NCBI RefSeq assembly: GCF_014773265.1
Contig: NZ_JACWMY010000010.1
Location: forward strand, 1 to 64,000
Reading direction: 5' to 3'
Length of the DNA stretch: 64,000 nucleotides
Source: Mucilaginibacter pankratovii
GTDB taxonomy: Bacteria > Bacteroidota > Bacteroidia > Sphingobacteriales > Sphingobacteriaceae
The position numbers were made by a program, and so were the translations under genes. This document shows positions 7,837-16,500 of the stretch, in pieces. A model generated the notes under the pieces. It was not told the origin of the DNA. It ran no database searches and saw nothing but the letters and a program-made list of their open reading frames with translations. How positions within the stretch are numbered: position 1 is the first letter of the stretch; each line of letters starts with the position of its first letter.

Positions 7837-9192
7837 ATGCAATCTTTTGAAATAGATAAATCGGACCTGCTGCGCATTAAAACCGCGCTTGAAGGGGATG
7901 ATGCTGGTTTAGAGGTGGTTCTGCAGGAGTACCACGCCTCTGAAATAGCTATCCTGTTTGAAAAGTTGCCGCAGGAGGCCAAGGAGCGCATCATAAATTT
8001 GCTGCCTGCTGATATCGCTTCGGAAGTTCTTTCCGAAATGACCGAAGAATCGCACCCGGAGGACCTGTTGCTGAACATGCATCCCGACAAACGGTCGGAC
8101 ATTGTAGAGGAGCTGGATTATGACGATGCTACGGATATTATTTCGCAGCTGGAAGAGCATGAACAGCACGAAATTCTACAGGATATCGACCAGGAAGATG
8201 CCCACAACATCCGCGCGCTTTTAAAGTACGACGAAGATACGGCGGGCGGTTTGATGAACTCCGAGATCATCAAGGTGAATATCAACCTCGATAAAAAAGA
8301 AGCGCTTGACGAGATCATCCGCCAATCGGAAGAGATGGAGGAGTTTTACACCATTTACGTGGTGGATGATGACGATATATTGCAGGGGATCCTGTCTATC
8401 AAATCTATCATCAAAGCCCGCCACGATGCGCGTGTACGCGACCTGGTAGTGCGCGATTTTGTTTACGTTAAGGCCGATCTCGACCAGGAGGATGTTGCCG
8501 GCCTGATCTCGCAATATAACCTCACTACCATTCCCGTGGTGGACGATAATATGAAACTACTGGGCCGCGTTACGGTTGATGACATCATCGACGTAATGGA
8601 GCAGGAGAGCACCGAGGATATCTTGAAGATCTCCGGTGTATCTGAAGATGAGGAGTTGAGCGGTAACTGGAAGGAAGCCGTAAAAAGCCGCCTGCCCTGG
8701 CTGGTGATCAACCTGGGTACGGCATACCTTGCCGCATCCATCATCAGGCATTTTGATAGCACAGTATCGCAATTACCGCAGATAGCCGCTTACATGACCA
8801 TTATTGCGGGTATGGGCGGTAACGCCGCCACGCAATCCTTAGCGGTTACCGTTCGCAGGATCTCGCTGAGCGACCTGAGCGATGCCCAGGCATACAATAC
8901 CGTATTAAAAGAATTTTTGGTTGGGCTGTTAAACGGCGCTGCTAATGGCCTCATTGTTTTTGCTATCGCGATGTTTTACGATGCGGACCCTTTATTGGGG
9001 CTGGTATTATTCCTGGCCATGACCGGTAATTTGGTGATAGCCGGTTTAACGGGTGCATCCATCCCGCTGGTGCTAAAAAGGGTGGGGATAGACCCTGCCG
9101 TGGCATCATCCATCATTATCACAACCTTTACTGACTGCGCCGGTTTTTTACTGCCGCTGTGGCTGGCAAGTAAGTTTTTACTGCATAGTTAA
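7837..9192 (+). CDS. mgtE: Magnesium transporter MgtE
   Basis: Mg2+ channel/transporter of the inner membrane. The 451 residues show the full family order: N-terminal superhelical MgtE_N domain (about 15-130, rich in LLP and ELDYDDATDIISQLEEHEQ), two CBS domains (about 135-255, YVVDDDDILQGILSIK and TTIPVVDDNMKLLGRVTVDDI) that sense cytosolic Mg2+, a plug helix, and the membrane domain with five helices (about 280-450) carrying the conserved GMGGNAATQSLAVTVR and a TLFTDC-like TTFTDCAGFLLPLW. It appears to be a single transcription unit between yigZ (182 bp upstream) and bioB. Confidence 0.93.
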   Translation: MQSFEIDKSDLLRIKTALEGDDAGLEVVLQEYHASEIAILFEKLPQEAKERIINLLPADIASEVLSEMTEESHPEDLLLNMHPDKRSDIVEELDYDDATDIISQLEEHEQHEILQDIDQEDAHNIRALLKYDEDTAGGLMNSEIIKVNINLDKKEALDEIIRQSEEMEEFYTIYVVDDDDILQGILSIKSIIKARHDARVRDLVVRDFVYVKADLDQEDVAGLISQYNLTTIPVVDDNMKLLGRVTVDDIIDVMEQESTEDILKISGVSEDEELSGNWKEAVKSRLPWLVINLGTAYLAASIIRHFDSTVSQLPQIAAYMTIIAGMGGNAATQSLAVTVRRISLSDLSDAQAYNTVLKEFLVGLLNGAANGLIVFAIAMFYDADPLLGLVLFLAMTGNLVIAGLTGASIPLVLKRVGIDPAVASSIIITTFTDCAGFLLPLWLASKFLLHS

Positions 9193-9211
9193 AGCAAAAT
9201 AAATTTTATTA

Positions 9212-9219
9212 TAAATTTG
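9212..9219 (+). promoter_or_regulatory. -7 promoter box of bioB
   Basis: TAAATTTG is a perfect TAnnTTTG match, 24 nt before the ATG at 9244. It overlaps the TTG at 9217 that would otherwise give a longer bioB frame, so it argues for the downstream ATG. Confidence 0.6.
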
Positions 9220-9243
9220 CCCCATCAAAATACCTACATAGAG

Positions 9244-10260
9244 ATGACTGAAGTACGATACAACTGGACACACGACGAAATAGCCGAAATATACAACTCA
9301 CCCTTGCTCGACCTGGTTTACCGGGCGGCAAGCATTCACCGTGAAAACAAGGATTACTCCGAGGTGCAGATCAGCTCGCTGATCTCGATAAAAACCGGTG
9401 GCTGCCCCGAGGATTGCGCTTATTGCCCACAAGCCGCACGTTATAATACGGGTGTGGATGTACACGCCATTATGCCAAAGGAAGAAGTTTTGGCCGCAGC
9501 TCAGAAAGCAAAGAACGGTGGCGCGAGTCGCCTTTGCATGGGCGCTGCCTGGCGCGAAGTGCGCGATAACCGCGATTTCGACAAGGTGATAGATATGGTG
9601 AAGGCCGTAAACTCGCTGGATATGGAGGTTTGCTGCACGCTGGGAATGCTTACCGAATCGCAGGCGCAACGATTAGCCGACGCAGGTCTGTATGCCTATA
9701 ACCACAATTTAGATACCTCTGAAGACGACTATAAGCGGATTATCACCACCCGTACCTACGATGATCGCCTGCAAACATTAGAGCATGTGCGTAAAGCGAA
9801 GATCTCGGTATGCAGCGGTGGCATCATCGGCCTGGGCGAAACCGTTGCCGACAGGATCTCGATGCTGAAAACGCTATCGAATATGCCAAAGCACCCCGAA
9901 TCGGTGCCTATCAACGCGCTGGTGCCGGTAAAAGGTACGCCTTTGGCAGATCAGCCCCGCGTTTCTGTTTGGGATATGGTAAGGATGATAGCAACAGCCC
10001 GCATCGTGATGCCGAAAACCGTGGTAAGGCTTTCAGCAGGCCGTACTGAGATGAGCACTTTAGAACAGGCATTCTGCTTTATGGCAGGCGCAAATTCCAT
10101 CTTTGCCGGTGAGAAATTGTTAACTACGCCAAACCCATCTTTTGATGAAGATATGGCGATGTTTGAATTGCTGGGTTTAACGCCCCGCAAAGCATTCAAA
10201 AACGGCCGGCCTAATGTTTCTAAAGAAATAAGGGAAATGAGCATTAATGAGGTGATATAA
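9244..10260 (+). CDS. bioB: Biotin synthase
   Basis: Radical-SAM enzyme that inserts sulfur into dethiobiotin. The 338 residues include the SAM [4Fe-4S] motif Cys54-x3-Cys58-x2-Cys61 (GGCPEDCAYCPQAARYNTG), MGAAWREVRDNRDF, CCTLGMLTESQAQRL, YNHNLDTS, the CSGGIIGLGET motif and the conserved RLSAGR; the cysteines and arginine expected to hold the [2Fe-2S] cluster are present. A frame opening at a TTG at 9217 lies inside the promoter box, so the ATG at 9244 (MTEVRYNWTHDEI) is preferred. No bioA, bioD or bioF is nearby. Biotin would serve the acyl-CoA carboxylase whose beta subunit is at 21902. Confidence 0.95.
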   Translation: MTEVRYNWTHDEIAEIYNSPLLDLVYRAASIHRENKDYSEVQISSLISIKTGGCPEDCAYCPQAARYNTGVDVHAIMPKEEVLAAAQKAKNGGASRLCMGAAWREVRDNRDFDKVIDMVKAVNSLDMEVCCTLGMLTESQAQRLADAGLYAYNHNLDTSEDDYKRIITTRTYDDRLQTLEHVRKAKISVCSGGIIGLGETVADRISMLKTLSNMPKHPESVPINALVPVKGTPLADQPRVSVWDMVRMIATARIVMPKTVVRLSAGRTEMSTLEQAFCFMAGANSIFAGEKLLTTPNPSFDEDMAMFELLGLTPRKAFKNGRPNVSKEIREMSINEVI

Positions 10261-10261
10261 G

Positions 10262-10342
10262 CTAGATTCCCTGCAAGCTATTTTGTTTACAGAAGGCGAT
10301 ATTGTAGAGTTAAGCGAAAAGGGCGAAGAGGCATCGGAGTAA
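10262..10342 (+). pseudogene. Possible coding remnant after bioB
   Basis: Straight after the bioB stop, in another frame, a stretch reads LDSLQAILFTEGDIVELSEKGEEASE before a TAA. It has codon-like composition but no start codon of its own apart from an internal TTG. It could be the tail of a deleted gene or chance. I do not recognise it. Confidence 0.2.
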
Positions 10343-10351
10343 AACACCCTG

Positions 10352-10440
10352 ATCATGTTGAACTTGTTTCAACACCCCATCATAAAGTAGCCAGTTTGCC
10401 AAACCGTTTTGCATGGCTGCATACTTTGCAAGTGGGGACG
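10352..10440. repeat. Degenerate CCCCATCATAAA repeat, copy 1
   Basis: Contains ATGTTGAACTTGTTTCAACACCCCATCATAAAGTAGCCAG-like sequence, then GCATACTTTGCAA and GTGGGGACG. It matches, with decay, the two better copies at 41226-41334 and 50005-50113. Only this copy lies between co-directional genes. Confidence 0.55.
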
Positions 10441-10516
10441 TTAAGCTCAATTTTCCTTGCCTCGTGATACCCTTTGTTTTAATTCCTTTATGTAAATTGC
10501 TGCATTGTAATTTACC

Positions 10517-11416
10517 ATGAGCCTATTCAGATCATTCACTCTCCTTTTATTGCTGTTTAGTTTCAACCGCGCATCAGCCCAAAACAACATCATTGTCCTC
10601 CAAACCGATTTCGGCTTAAAAGACGGGGCGGTTTCGGCCATGAAGGGCGTAGCTATGGGCGTTTCGCCCGGCTTAAAGATCTTCGATCTTACGCACGAGA
10701 TCCCCAATTACAACATCTGGGAAGCATCGTATCGCCTGTATCAAACCATCAATTATTATCCAAAAGGCACGGTGTTCGTATCGGTGGTAGACCCGGGCGT
10801 GGGTACATCGCGCAAATCCATTGTGCTAAAGACAAAAACCGGGCAGTTCATTGTAACGCCCGATAACGGTACGCTCACCCACGTTGCCGAGGCCTTTGGC
10901 ATTGCCGAAGTGCGGGAAATAGATGAGGCTGTTAACCGCCGCAAAGAATCAGGAAAATCATACACCTTCCATGGCCGCGATGTTTACGTTTATACGGCAG
11001 CACGACTGGCCTCAAAGGTAATCACCTATCAGCAGGTAGGTAAGCTATTGCCTAAACAGGTAGTGATGATCCCATACCAGCGCTCTACTTTTATGAATGG
11101 TGTGTTAAAAGGCACCATAGATGTACACGACGTACAATACGGCAACATCTGGACGGATATAAACGATGACCTGGTGGCTAAGCTTAACCCCAAATTCGGC
11201 GATATACTGCATTTTAAGATCTTCAATAAAGGCAAACAGGTTTACGGAGGAGAGGCACCCTACAGCCGTACCTTTGGCGATGTACCCGAAGGCAAACCAT
11301 TGGCTTACCTTAATAGCCTGCTGCAATTATCCTTCGCACTAAACATGGGCAGCTTTGCCGATACCTATAAAATTGGCAGCGGCAGCGATTGGAGCGTGGA
11401 AGTGTATAAGAAATAG
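10517..11416 (+). CDS. Exported SAM hydroxide adenosyltransferase-like protein (DUF62)
   Basis: Member of the SAM-dependent halogenase/hydroxide adenosyltransferase family, whose characterised bacterial members split SAM into adenosine and methionine. After a leader, the family core starts at IIVLQTDFGLKDG and continues with SVVDPGVGTSRKSI, VTPDNGTLT and the diagnostic FHGRDVY at about 153-159; the C-terminal beta-barrel domain follows. 299 residues is normal. What is odd is the N-terminus: residues 1-21 (LFRSFTLLLLLFSFNRASAQ) form a clear signal peptide, so the enzyme should be periplasmic, away from cytosolic SAM. Followed by a strong terminator at 11441. The substrate in vivo is unknown. 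Confidence 0.85.
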   Translation: MSLFRSFTLLLLLFSFNRASAQNNIIVLQTDFGLKDGAVSAMKGVAMGVSPGLKIFDLTHEIPNYNIWEASYRLYQTINYYPKGTVFVSVVDPGVGTSRKSIVLKTKTGQFIVTPDNGTLTHVAEAFGIAEVREIDEAVNRRKESGKSYTFHGRDVYVYTAARLASKVITYQQVGKLLPKQVVMIPYQRSTFMNGVLKGTIDVHDVQYGNIWTDINDDLVAKLNPKFGDILHFKIFNKGKQVYGGEAPYSRTFGDVPEGKPLAYLNSLLQLSFALNMGSFADTYKIGSGSDWSVEVYKK

Positions 11417-11440
11417 CCCAAGAGTTAGTAAGGAGTATGA

Positions 11441-11467
11441 AGCCGCCCGCAAGAGCGGCTTTTTTTT
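11441..11467 (+). terminator. Rho-independent terminator
   Basis: AGCCGC, an 8-nt loop, GCGGCT and then seven T. Lies 24 bp after the stop of the exported SAM-cleaving enzyme. Confidence 0.85.
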
Positions 11468-11647
11468 GTCGAAAAATCAGTGGCATCAAATAAATCGGTG
11501 TAATCATCCCAAAATCGGTGTAATCCAATAAATAATTTATTAACAATAAGGTAATACAATGTGCATAAATATCTGAAACATAAGCACCAACTTTGAACGT
11601 ATAATTAATTATTACTTAACTAATACTCACTTACCTACAAAACACTT

Positions 11648-13249
11648 ATGAATTATTTCTCTAAATTAAAATTGCCGCTACTCTCAATTGCGGTTGTTGG
11701 TTTGTTGTCAGCTGGCTGCCAAAAGTCGGAAAACCTAAAAGCGGATGTTCCGGCGGTAGAAACCGTGGGCACACTGAAAACAGACGCTGTAACGCTCACC
11801 CAGGGTTTTGAAGTTGGCGCAACCAGCCCTAAAACGGCTTATGATGTATCGCCAACCGGCTCATCAAGCGGCGACAATGTTACGCTCTCGGGCAATTCGT
11901 GGAATTTGTACGATGCCTTAATTGGTAATCTTGCCGCTGATAAGAAGGCGGGTTCATGGTCGGCAAGGATCCGCAACACTGGTAAAATTACCATGCTGTA
12001 CAATTTAACAACCGGCATCAGCAGTGTTACCGTTAAACACGCTACTTACGGTACCGATGGCAACAGCACCTGGGGCCTGTTTTACTCTACAAACAGCGGC
12101 AGCAGCTGGACACAGGCCGGCAGTAACGTTACCACCGGCACAACACTTGTAACCCAAACGTTCACCTTTGCAGTTAGTGGTACGGTGCGTTTAGAGATCC
12201 GCAAACTAAGCGGCGGTGCCGACCGTATCAATATCGACGATATCACCGTGAATGATAACGCGGGCGGCGGCGGCGGTACGGTACTTACAGGCAAGAAATT
12301 CCTGTTTGATGCCAGTCACCTGGAAAATGCGGGCAGCGCCGATTGGCAGATAGATGCCGACGGTACCGAGAATGTGCCGATGTACACCGGTGGTACTACC
12401 GTTGAAACTAAAGCACAACGCTATCCAACACCATCATATACTGGCATCACTTCAACTACAGCAGAAAACTACTGGAAAGGCGCAATGTCTGCCTGGGCGG
12501 TTGAATTGGTTAAAAAAGGTGAGCTGGTAGAAACCCTGCCTGTTGGTACGGCACTTACTTACGGTAACGGCTCAAACCCACAGGATCTGAGCAACTATGA
12601 TGTGTATGTGGTGATAGAGCCAAACCGTTTATTCACCGCGGCAGAAAAAACAGCTATCATGACCTTCGTATCAAACGGCGGCGGCCTGGTTATGGTTGCA
12701 GATCATACAGCTGCTACTACCGGAGGTACCGATGCTAATGGCTACAACCCGTCTGACCGTGATGGCGATGGCTACGATTCGCCACGTGTTTGGAACGATC
12801 TGATGACAAATAATGGCATCAACAACAACAATCCTTTCGGTTTTACTGTAAACTATGTTGATATCAGCGAAGGGCCGTCAACCAACGTGTACACCGGTGC
12901 TAACGCCAACGCGGCCATTGTACTGAATGGTGCCGCAGGCACCGCATCTAAACTGGCATTTTACAATGGGGCAACAGCAAACCTTACTCCGGCTACCAAT
13001 GCAACGGTACAGGGTTTGTTTTGGAGAAACAGCGCCACTAACGGTGGTACCGCCAATGCAATGGCGTTATTAGCCACTTATGGCACAGGCAGAGTTTTCT
13101 TTATAGGTGATAGCTCACCATCTGACGATGGAACCGGCGATACCGGCGACAACCTGTTCAACGGCTGGAGCGGCGATGTACCATCAGGCTATACTTCGCA
13201 CCCCGCGCTGCATTTAAACGCGGCATTGTGGGCAGCTAAAGCTCAATAA
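11648..13249 (+). CDS. Surface lipoprotein: beta-sandwich plus GATase-like domain
   Basis: A 533-residue predicted lipoprotein; the lipobox LSAGC puts the lipidated Cys at residue 24. Residues about 48-205 form a beta-rich module with FEVGATSPKTAY, SWSARIRNTGKITM and INIDDITVND, a pattern seen at the ends of many exported Bacteroidota hydrolases. After a Gly-rich linker (GGGGG, about 207-211), residues 215-533 look like a flavodoxin/class-I-glutamine-amidotransferase-like fold: KFLFDASHLENAG, VYVVIEPNRLFTAAEKTAIMTFVSNGGGLVMVADHT, and a C-terminal GRVFFIGDSSPSDDGTG. Catalytic residues are not clear to me. Calling it a hydrolase is inference. It is monocistronic, bounded by terminators at 11441 and 13289. 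A possible -7 box (AACTTTG) lies near 11589. Confidence 0.6.
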   Translation: MNYFSKLKLPLLSIAVVGLLSAGCQKSENLKADVPAVETVGTLKTDAVTLTQGFEVGATSPKTAYDVSPTGSSSGDNVTLSGNSWNLYDALIGNLAADKKAGSWSARIRNTGKITMLYNLTTGISSVTVKHATYGTDGNSTWGLFYSTNSGSSWTQAGSNVTTGTTLVTQTFTFAVSGTVRLEIRKLSGGADRINIDDITVNDNAGGGGGTVLTGKKFLFDASHLENAGSADWQIDADGTENVPMYTGGTTVETKAQRYPTPSYTGITSTTAENYWKGAMSAWAVELVKKGELVETLPVGTALTYGNGSNPQDLSNYDVYVVIEPNRLFTAAEKTAIMTFVSNGGGLVMVADHTAATTGGTDANGYNPSDRDGDGYDSPRVWNDLMTNNGINNNNPFGFTVNYVDISEGPSTNVYTGANANAAIVLNGAAGTASKLAFYNGATANLTPATNATVQGLFWRNSATNGGTANAMALLATYGTGRVFFIGDSSPSDDGTGDTGDNLFNGWSGDVPSGYTSHPALHLNAALWAAKAQ

Positions 13250-13288
13250 GTAAGCGTACTTAAGATCAGTTTTCGTTTATAGTTCAAA

Positions 13289-13321
13289 AAGCGGCGGGCC
13301 TTAAACCCCGCCGCTTTTGTT
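13289..13321 (+). terminator. Rho-independent terminator
   Basis: Stem AAGCGGCGGG / CCCGCCGCTT with a short loop, followed by TTG and a T-run. It lies about 40 bp after the lipoprotein gene. Confidence 0.85.
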
Positions 13322-13481
13322 TTTTGCAGGGACTGGTATGGTTATTTTTCTAATGGGGTATTAGCGATTGACGGTGTTCTACAAAAATAAATCTTACTCC
13401 GCATTTAAAATAAAAAACAACAGCCTGCCTTGGTGGTTTAGTAGATATAAGCAATTATCACAGCCAAAAATTATAATTAGC

Positions 13482-13826
13482 ATGAAAAACTTTGAAACCT
13501 TAGTGGATGCCACTAACGACCTCACCAAACGCGGATACGATGCCAACCTTAGCCTGGAAGGCGACACCATAGATGATAAATCTAAAGATATACACATGAC
13601 TGCCGACGACTTCGAGATAGACGAATTTTACCGTTTCGAAGGACAAAGCAACCCATCAGATATGTCTATTGTTTATGCTATCAGTTCAACAAAATACAAC
13701 CTGAAGGGCATCCTGATAAATGCCTACGGTACTTATGCGGATGATAGCTCATCGGCTATATCAGCAAAATTGCACCACAACCAGGTTAGCACCAACTTAC
13801 ACGGCAGCGACAGGCCGGTGGAGTAG
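13482..13826 (+). CDS. Small conserved Bacteroidota protein of unknown function
   Basis: A 114-residue soluble, acidic protein starting MKNFETLVDATNDLTKRGYDANL. It contains MTADDFEIDEFYRFEGQSNPSDMSIVYAISSTKYNLKGILINAYGTYAD, a pattern I know from small Bacteroidota proteins that are often labelled phosphoribosylpyrophosphate synthetase. It has no PRPP-synthetase domain and is far too short for that enzyme, so I do not adopt the label. The frame is open back to 13368 but the upstream part is low-complexity; the ATG at 13482 fits the family start. Its end converges on the gene at 13922. Confidence 0.7.
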   Translation: MKNFETLVDATNDLTKRGYDANLSLEGDTIDDKSKDIHMTADDFEIDEFYRFEGQSNPSDMSIVYAISSTKYNLKGILINAYGTYADDSSSAISAKLHHNQVSTNLHGSDRPVE

Positions 13827-13921
13827 TTGACAGTTTGCAATGGGCAGTTAGCAGTTAAAATATTGCAAACTGCCCACTGTAAATAAAAAAGAACTGCCCA
13901 CTGGCAACCGCCCACTGCCAA
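13827..13921. repeat. Word-type repeat CAGTTTGCA/GGGCAGTT at a convergent junction
   Basis: Permuted short words: CAGTTTGCAATGGGCAGTT, then its inverse TTGCAAACTGCCCACTG, then further ACTGCCCACTGGCAAC units. It folds back on itself and lies exactly between two convergent stops. A related tract is at 21079-21170. Confidence 0.7.
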
Positions 13922-14479
13922 CTATCTTCCCAGCGCCGCCAGTAATTTCTTTCCCCTTACCTGTATGGCAGGCCCGCTCGTTTGCATCAGGAACTCCATT
14001 TGGTTGGCCAGTTCCTCTGCTATCCAATCGTAACGTTCGCTCAGGTTAAACAGGGCATCCGCAGCAAATATTTTTACAGCGGGTTTTACTTTAGGGTGTA
14101 TCAGCCAATCGAAAAATTGTTCTACGGTATCTTCCAAATCAATTTCGTTTAGCCGTTCTTTAACAACATCCGGTGCCTTTAGGTCGGTCATAAACATCAT
14201 AATGCGTGCGTAGTGGCGCTTGCAACTTTCGTTGTTCACTTCCTTTATCCTCGAAAGAAAGTATTTAAGGTTTGCCGAGTAGCGGGTTATATCGCTCAGC
14301 ATTACACTATCAAGCAACCACATGGCCCTAAAGCCAAGGGTTTTATCAGCATGGAAGGTGAGGTCTATCAAATCATCCACATTTAAAGCCTGCTCGTTTA
14401 CAATAGCCGTCAGCTTCGCAATTTTGGTTTTGCCAAAGGTTTTGTAAAGTTCCTGTATGAGTTCGTCTTGGCTGAGCAT
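13922..14479 (-). CDS. HEAT-like alpha-helical protein
   Basis: 185 residues, predicted all-helical and soluble, with repeated helix-turn-helix units such as DLIDLTFHADKTLGFRAMWLLDSVML and WLIHPKVKPAVKIFAADALFNLSERYDWIAEEL, which suggests a HEAT-repeat or ARM-like scaffold. No catalytic motif is visible. Similar small proteins are sometimes mislabelled as adenylosuccinate lyase; nothing here supports that. The 14480-14503 gap to the next minus-strand gene upstream is short (24 bp), so the two may be co-transcribed. Confidence 0.65.
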   Translation of the reverse strand: MLSQDELIQELYKTFGKTKIAKLTAIVNEQALNVDDLIDLTFHADKTLGFRAMWLLDSVMLSDITRYSANLKYFLSRIKEVNNESCKRHYARIMMFMTDLKAPDVVKERLNEIDLEDTVEQFFDWLIHPKVKPAVKIFAADALFNLSERYDWIAEELANQMEFLMQTSGPAIQVRGKKLLAALGR

Positions 14480-14503
14480 GGCTGGATACGATTATAAATA
14501 GGA

Positions 14504-14782
14504 TTATTTCTTTTTGCTGAAAACTTGTATCTCATTTTCTCCCTGTAATTTCACAGCCCTGTCTCCTACTTTTACACTATCAAGTAAAGTCCTGTTATTA
14601 TACACAAACGTGTAGTACTCACCGTTAACTTTTATCGTGGGAGTATGCTTAGGCTCTTCGTATGTTATTTTCTGTATTAAGCCGTTAAATTCATAGTTTT
14701 TTTCTACGAGATGGCCCCTAACAACCAGTCCGATAATTATTATAAATATTGACGCAATTACATAAGGCTTAATTCTTTTCAT
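14504..14782 (-). CDS. Small single-pass membrane protein
   Basis: 92 residues. One membrane segment at about 7-24 (YVIASIFIIIIGLVVRG) anchors a beta-rich exported part with IQKITYEEPKHTPTIKVNGEYYTFVYNN and VGDRAVKLQGENEIQVF, reminiscent of small OB- or SH3-like domains. I do not recognise the family. Probably the first gene of a two-gene unit with the HEAT-like protein downstream. Confidence 0.6.
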   Translation of the reverse strand: MKRIKPYVIASIFIIIIGLVVRGHLVEKNYEFNGLIQKITYEEPKHTPTIKVNGEYYTFVYNNRTLLDSVKVGDRAVKLQGENEIQVFSKKK

Positions 14783-15210
14783 AATTATGACATGAGCAAC
14801 ACATGATAGCCGATTTAGAAATATAAATCTATAAAAACTTTTTTGCCCATTGTTCGCCTTTTTTAAGCAGGGACGGATTGAAAAATTACTGGTAAAAAAA
14901 GATGAGTTTTATGTTAACCCTGAAAAATAGCAAATATCTGATTATCAATATATTTAAAAGTTAACATCCTGAATTGTGTAAACTTTTGTAAACTTTTTTC
15001 ACCAGGGTATCAGATAGGTTTACAAAAAAAGCATCGAGAAGGATGAAAAATAATCGGGCAGGTTTAAGCTTTGCTGCGAGAAAGCACCAACTGCAACATT
15101 ATGTAATCCGAGTCTAATCAAATCTGTGTAAACTTTGAAATCGGTGAAATCCCGGTTGCAACAACCTCAACAAAAACTATACATTTGTCGGGTTAAAATT
15201 TTGTTATTAC
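14783..15210. other. 428-bp intergenic region upstream of the M16 peptidase genes
   Basis: AT-rich, with no ORF that I can support. It holds two direct TGTAAAC copies (near 14980-15000) and an inverse GTTTACA near 15020, a word-type tract around 15105-15155 (GTGTAAACTTTGAAATCGG), and the -35/-7 promoter elements of the peptidase operon at its right end. Confidence 0.5.
15180..15187 (+). promoter_or_regulatory. -7 promoter box of the M16 operon
   Basis: TACATTTG is a perfect TAnnTTTG match 23 nt before the ATG. A TTG at 15156-15158 lies 21 nt upstream, at the right distance for the -33 element. Confidence 0.6.
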
Positions 15211-16476
15211 ATGGTTAAATTCAACCGGTTCACGCTGGATAATGGCCTTAGGGTTATTGTTCACGAAGATAGTACCACTCCAATGGCAGTGCTCAACATC
15301 CTTTACGATGTGGGCGCACGCGACGAAAATCCCGAGCAAACCGGCTTTGCACACTTGTTTGAGCACCTGATGTTTGGCGGCTCGGTGAACATCCCCAACT
15401 ATGATGCTCCCCTGCAACGCGTGGGTGGGGAAAATAACGCTTTCACCAGCAACGATATCACCAATTACTATATTACCCTGCCTTCGGCAAACCTCGAAAC
15501 CGCCTTTTGGCTGGAGAGCGACCGGATGCTAAGTCTCGCGTTCAGCAAAAAAAGCCTGGAGGTACAGCGCAATGTAGTGATAGAGGAGTTTAAGCAGCGC
15601 TACCTGAATCAGCCTTATGGCGATGTATGGTTAAAGCTGAGGCCCCTGGTTTATAAAGAGCATCCGTACCGCTGGGCAACCATAGGCAAAACCATTAAAC
15701 ATATTGAGGACGCGCGGATAGAAGATGTAAAGGCATTTTTTAAAAAGCATTACACCCCGCAAAACGCTGTAATGGTGGTTGGCGGCGATGTGAAAACTGA
15801 AGATATAAAAGCGCTTGCCGAAAAATGGTTTGGGCCGATACCGGCGGGGGAGAAGTACACCCGCGAATTACCGGTAGAGCCGCCACAGCAGGAAGAGCGT
15901 CGTGAAACTGTTACCGCCAAGGTGCCGCTAAACGATGTTTATATTGCTTTCCAGATGGAGGGGAGGTTGCACGAGAGTTTTCATGCGGTGGAACTGATGT
16001 CGGATATCTTATCGCGCGGTAATTCATCAAGGCTTTACAAGAGTTTGGTTAAGGATAAGGCTTTGTTTAGCGAGGTACACGCCTACATTACCGAAAGCCT
16101 GGATAAAGGCATGTTTGTAATGCAGGGTAAACCTGTTGAGGGCGTAAGCACCGAACAGGCGGAAGCCGCCCTGTGGCAGGAGTTGGAAAATCTAAAGAAC
16201 GAAGAAGTACCGGCAGATGAGCTAACCAAGGTGAAGAACAAAACCGAATCGACTATGGTGTTTTCGGAGATGTCGCTTTTGGACAAGGCCATGAACCTGG
16301 CTTTTTACGAAATGATGGGCGATGCTGATAATTTTAACCACGAAGCAGCCAAATACCTGGCGGTGACGCCGGCTGCGATAAAAGAGCAGGCTAATAAATT
16401 ATTCAGAAAAGATAACTCTTCAACGCTGATCTACCTGGCGGAGAAAACAGAAGAAATAATTGAGGCGATTAGCTAA
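15211..16476 (+). CDS. M16 zinc peptidase, catalytic subunit
   Basis: A 421-residue member of the M16 (pitrilysin/mitochondrial processing peptidase) family. The inverted zinc motif HxxEH is intact as His48-Leu-Phe-Glu51-His52 (GFAHLFEHLMFGGS), and the third ligand is expected in VVIEEFKQRYLNQPYGDVW. The C-terminal lobe has the typical non-catalytic M16_C fold (about 180-360). I see no signal peptide, so it is cytosolic, or exported by an unrecognised route. The second subunit follows after 24 bp, the usual arrangement of heterodimeric M16B proteases. Confidence 0.9.
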   Translation: MVKFNRFTLDNGLRVIVHEDSTTPMAVLNILYDVGARDENPEQTGFAHLFEHLMFGGSVNIPNYDAPLQRVGGENNAFTSNDITNYYITLPSANLETAFWLESDRMLSLAFSKKSLEVQRNVVIEEFKQRYLNQPYGDVWLKLRPLVYKEHPYRWATIGKTIKHIEDARIEDVKAFFKKHYTPQNAVMVVGGDVKTEDIKALAEKWFGPIPAGEKYTRELPVEPPQQEERRETVTAKVPLNDVYIAFQMEGRLHESFHAVELMSDILSRGNSSRLYKSLVKDKALFSEVHAYITESLDKGMFVMQGKPVEGVSTEQAEAALWQELENLKNEEVPADELTKVKNKTESTMVFSEMSLLDKAMNLAFYEMMGDADNFNHEAAKYLAVTPAAIKEQANKLFRKDNSSTLIYLAEKTEEIIEAIS

Positions 16477-16500
16477 CAATATCTTCATTAAACAACAATA

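Noticed and set aside
9217..9243. TTG start nine codons upstream of bioB
   Set aside because: The TTG lies inside a perfect -7 promoter box, so it cannot be within the transcript; similar reasoning for purK (30457) and NDH-2 (38612).
13482..13826. Label as phosphoribosylpyrophosphate synthetase
   Set aside because: At 114 residues with no PRPP-binding loop it cannot be that enzyme.
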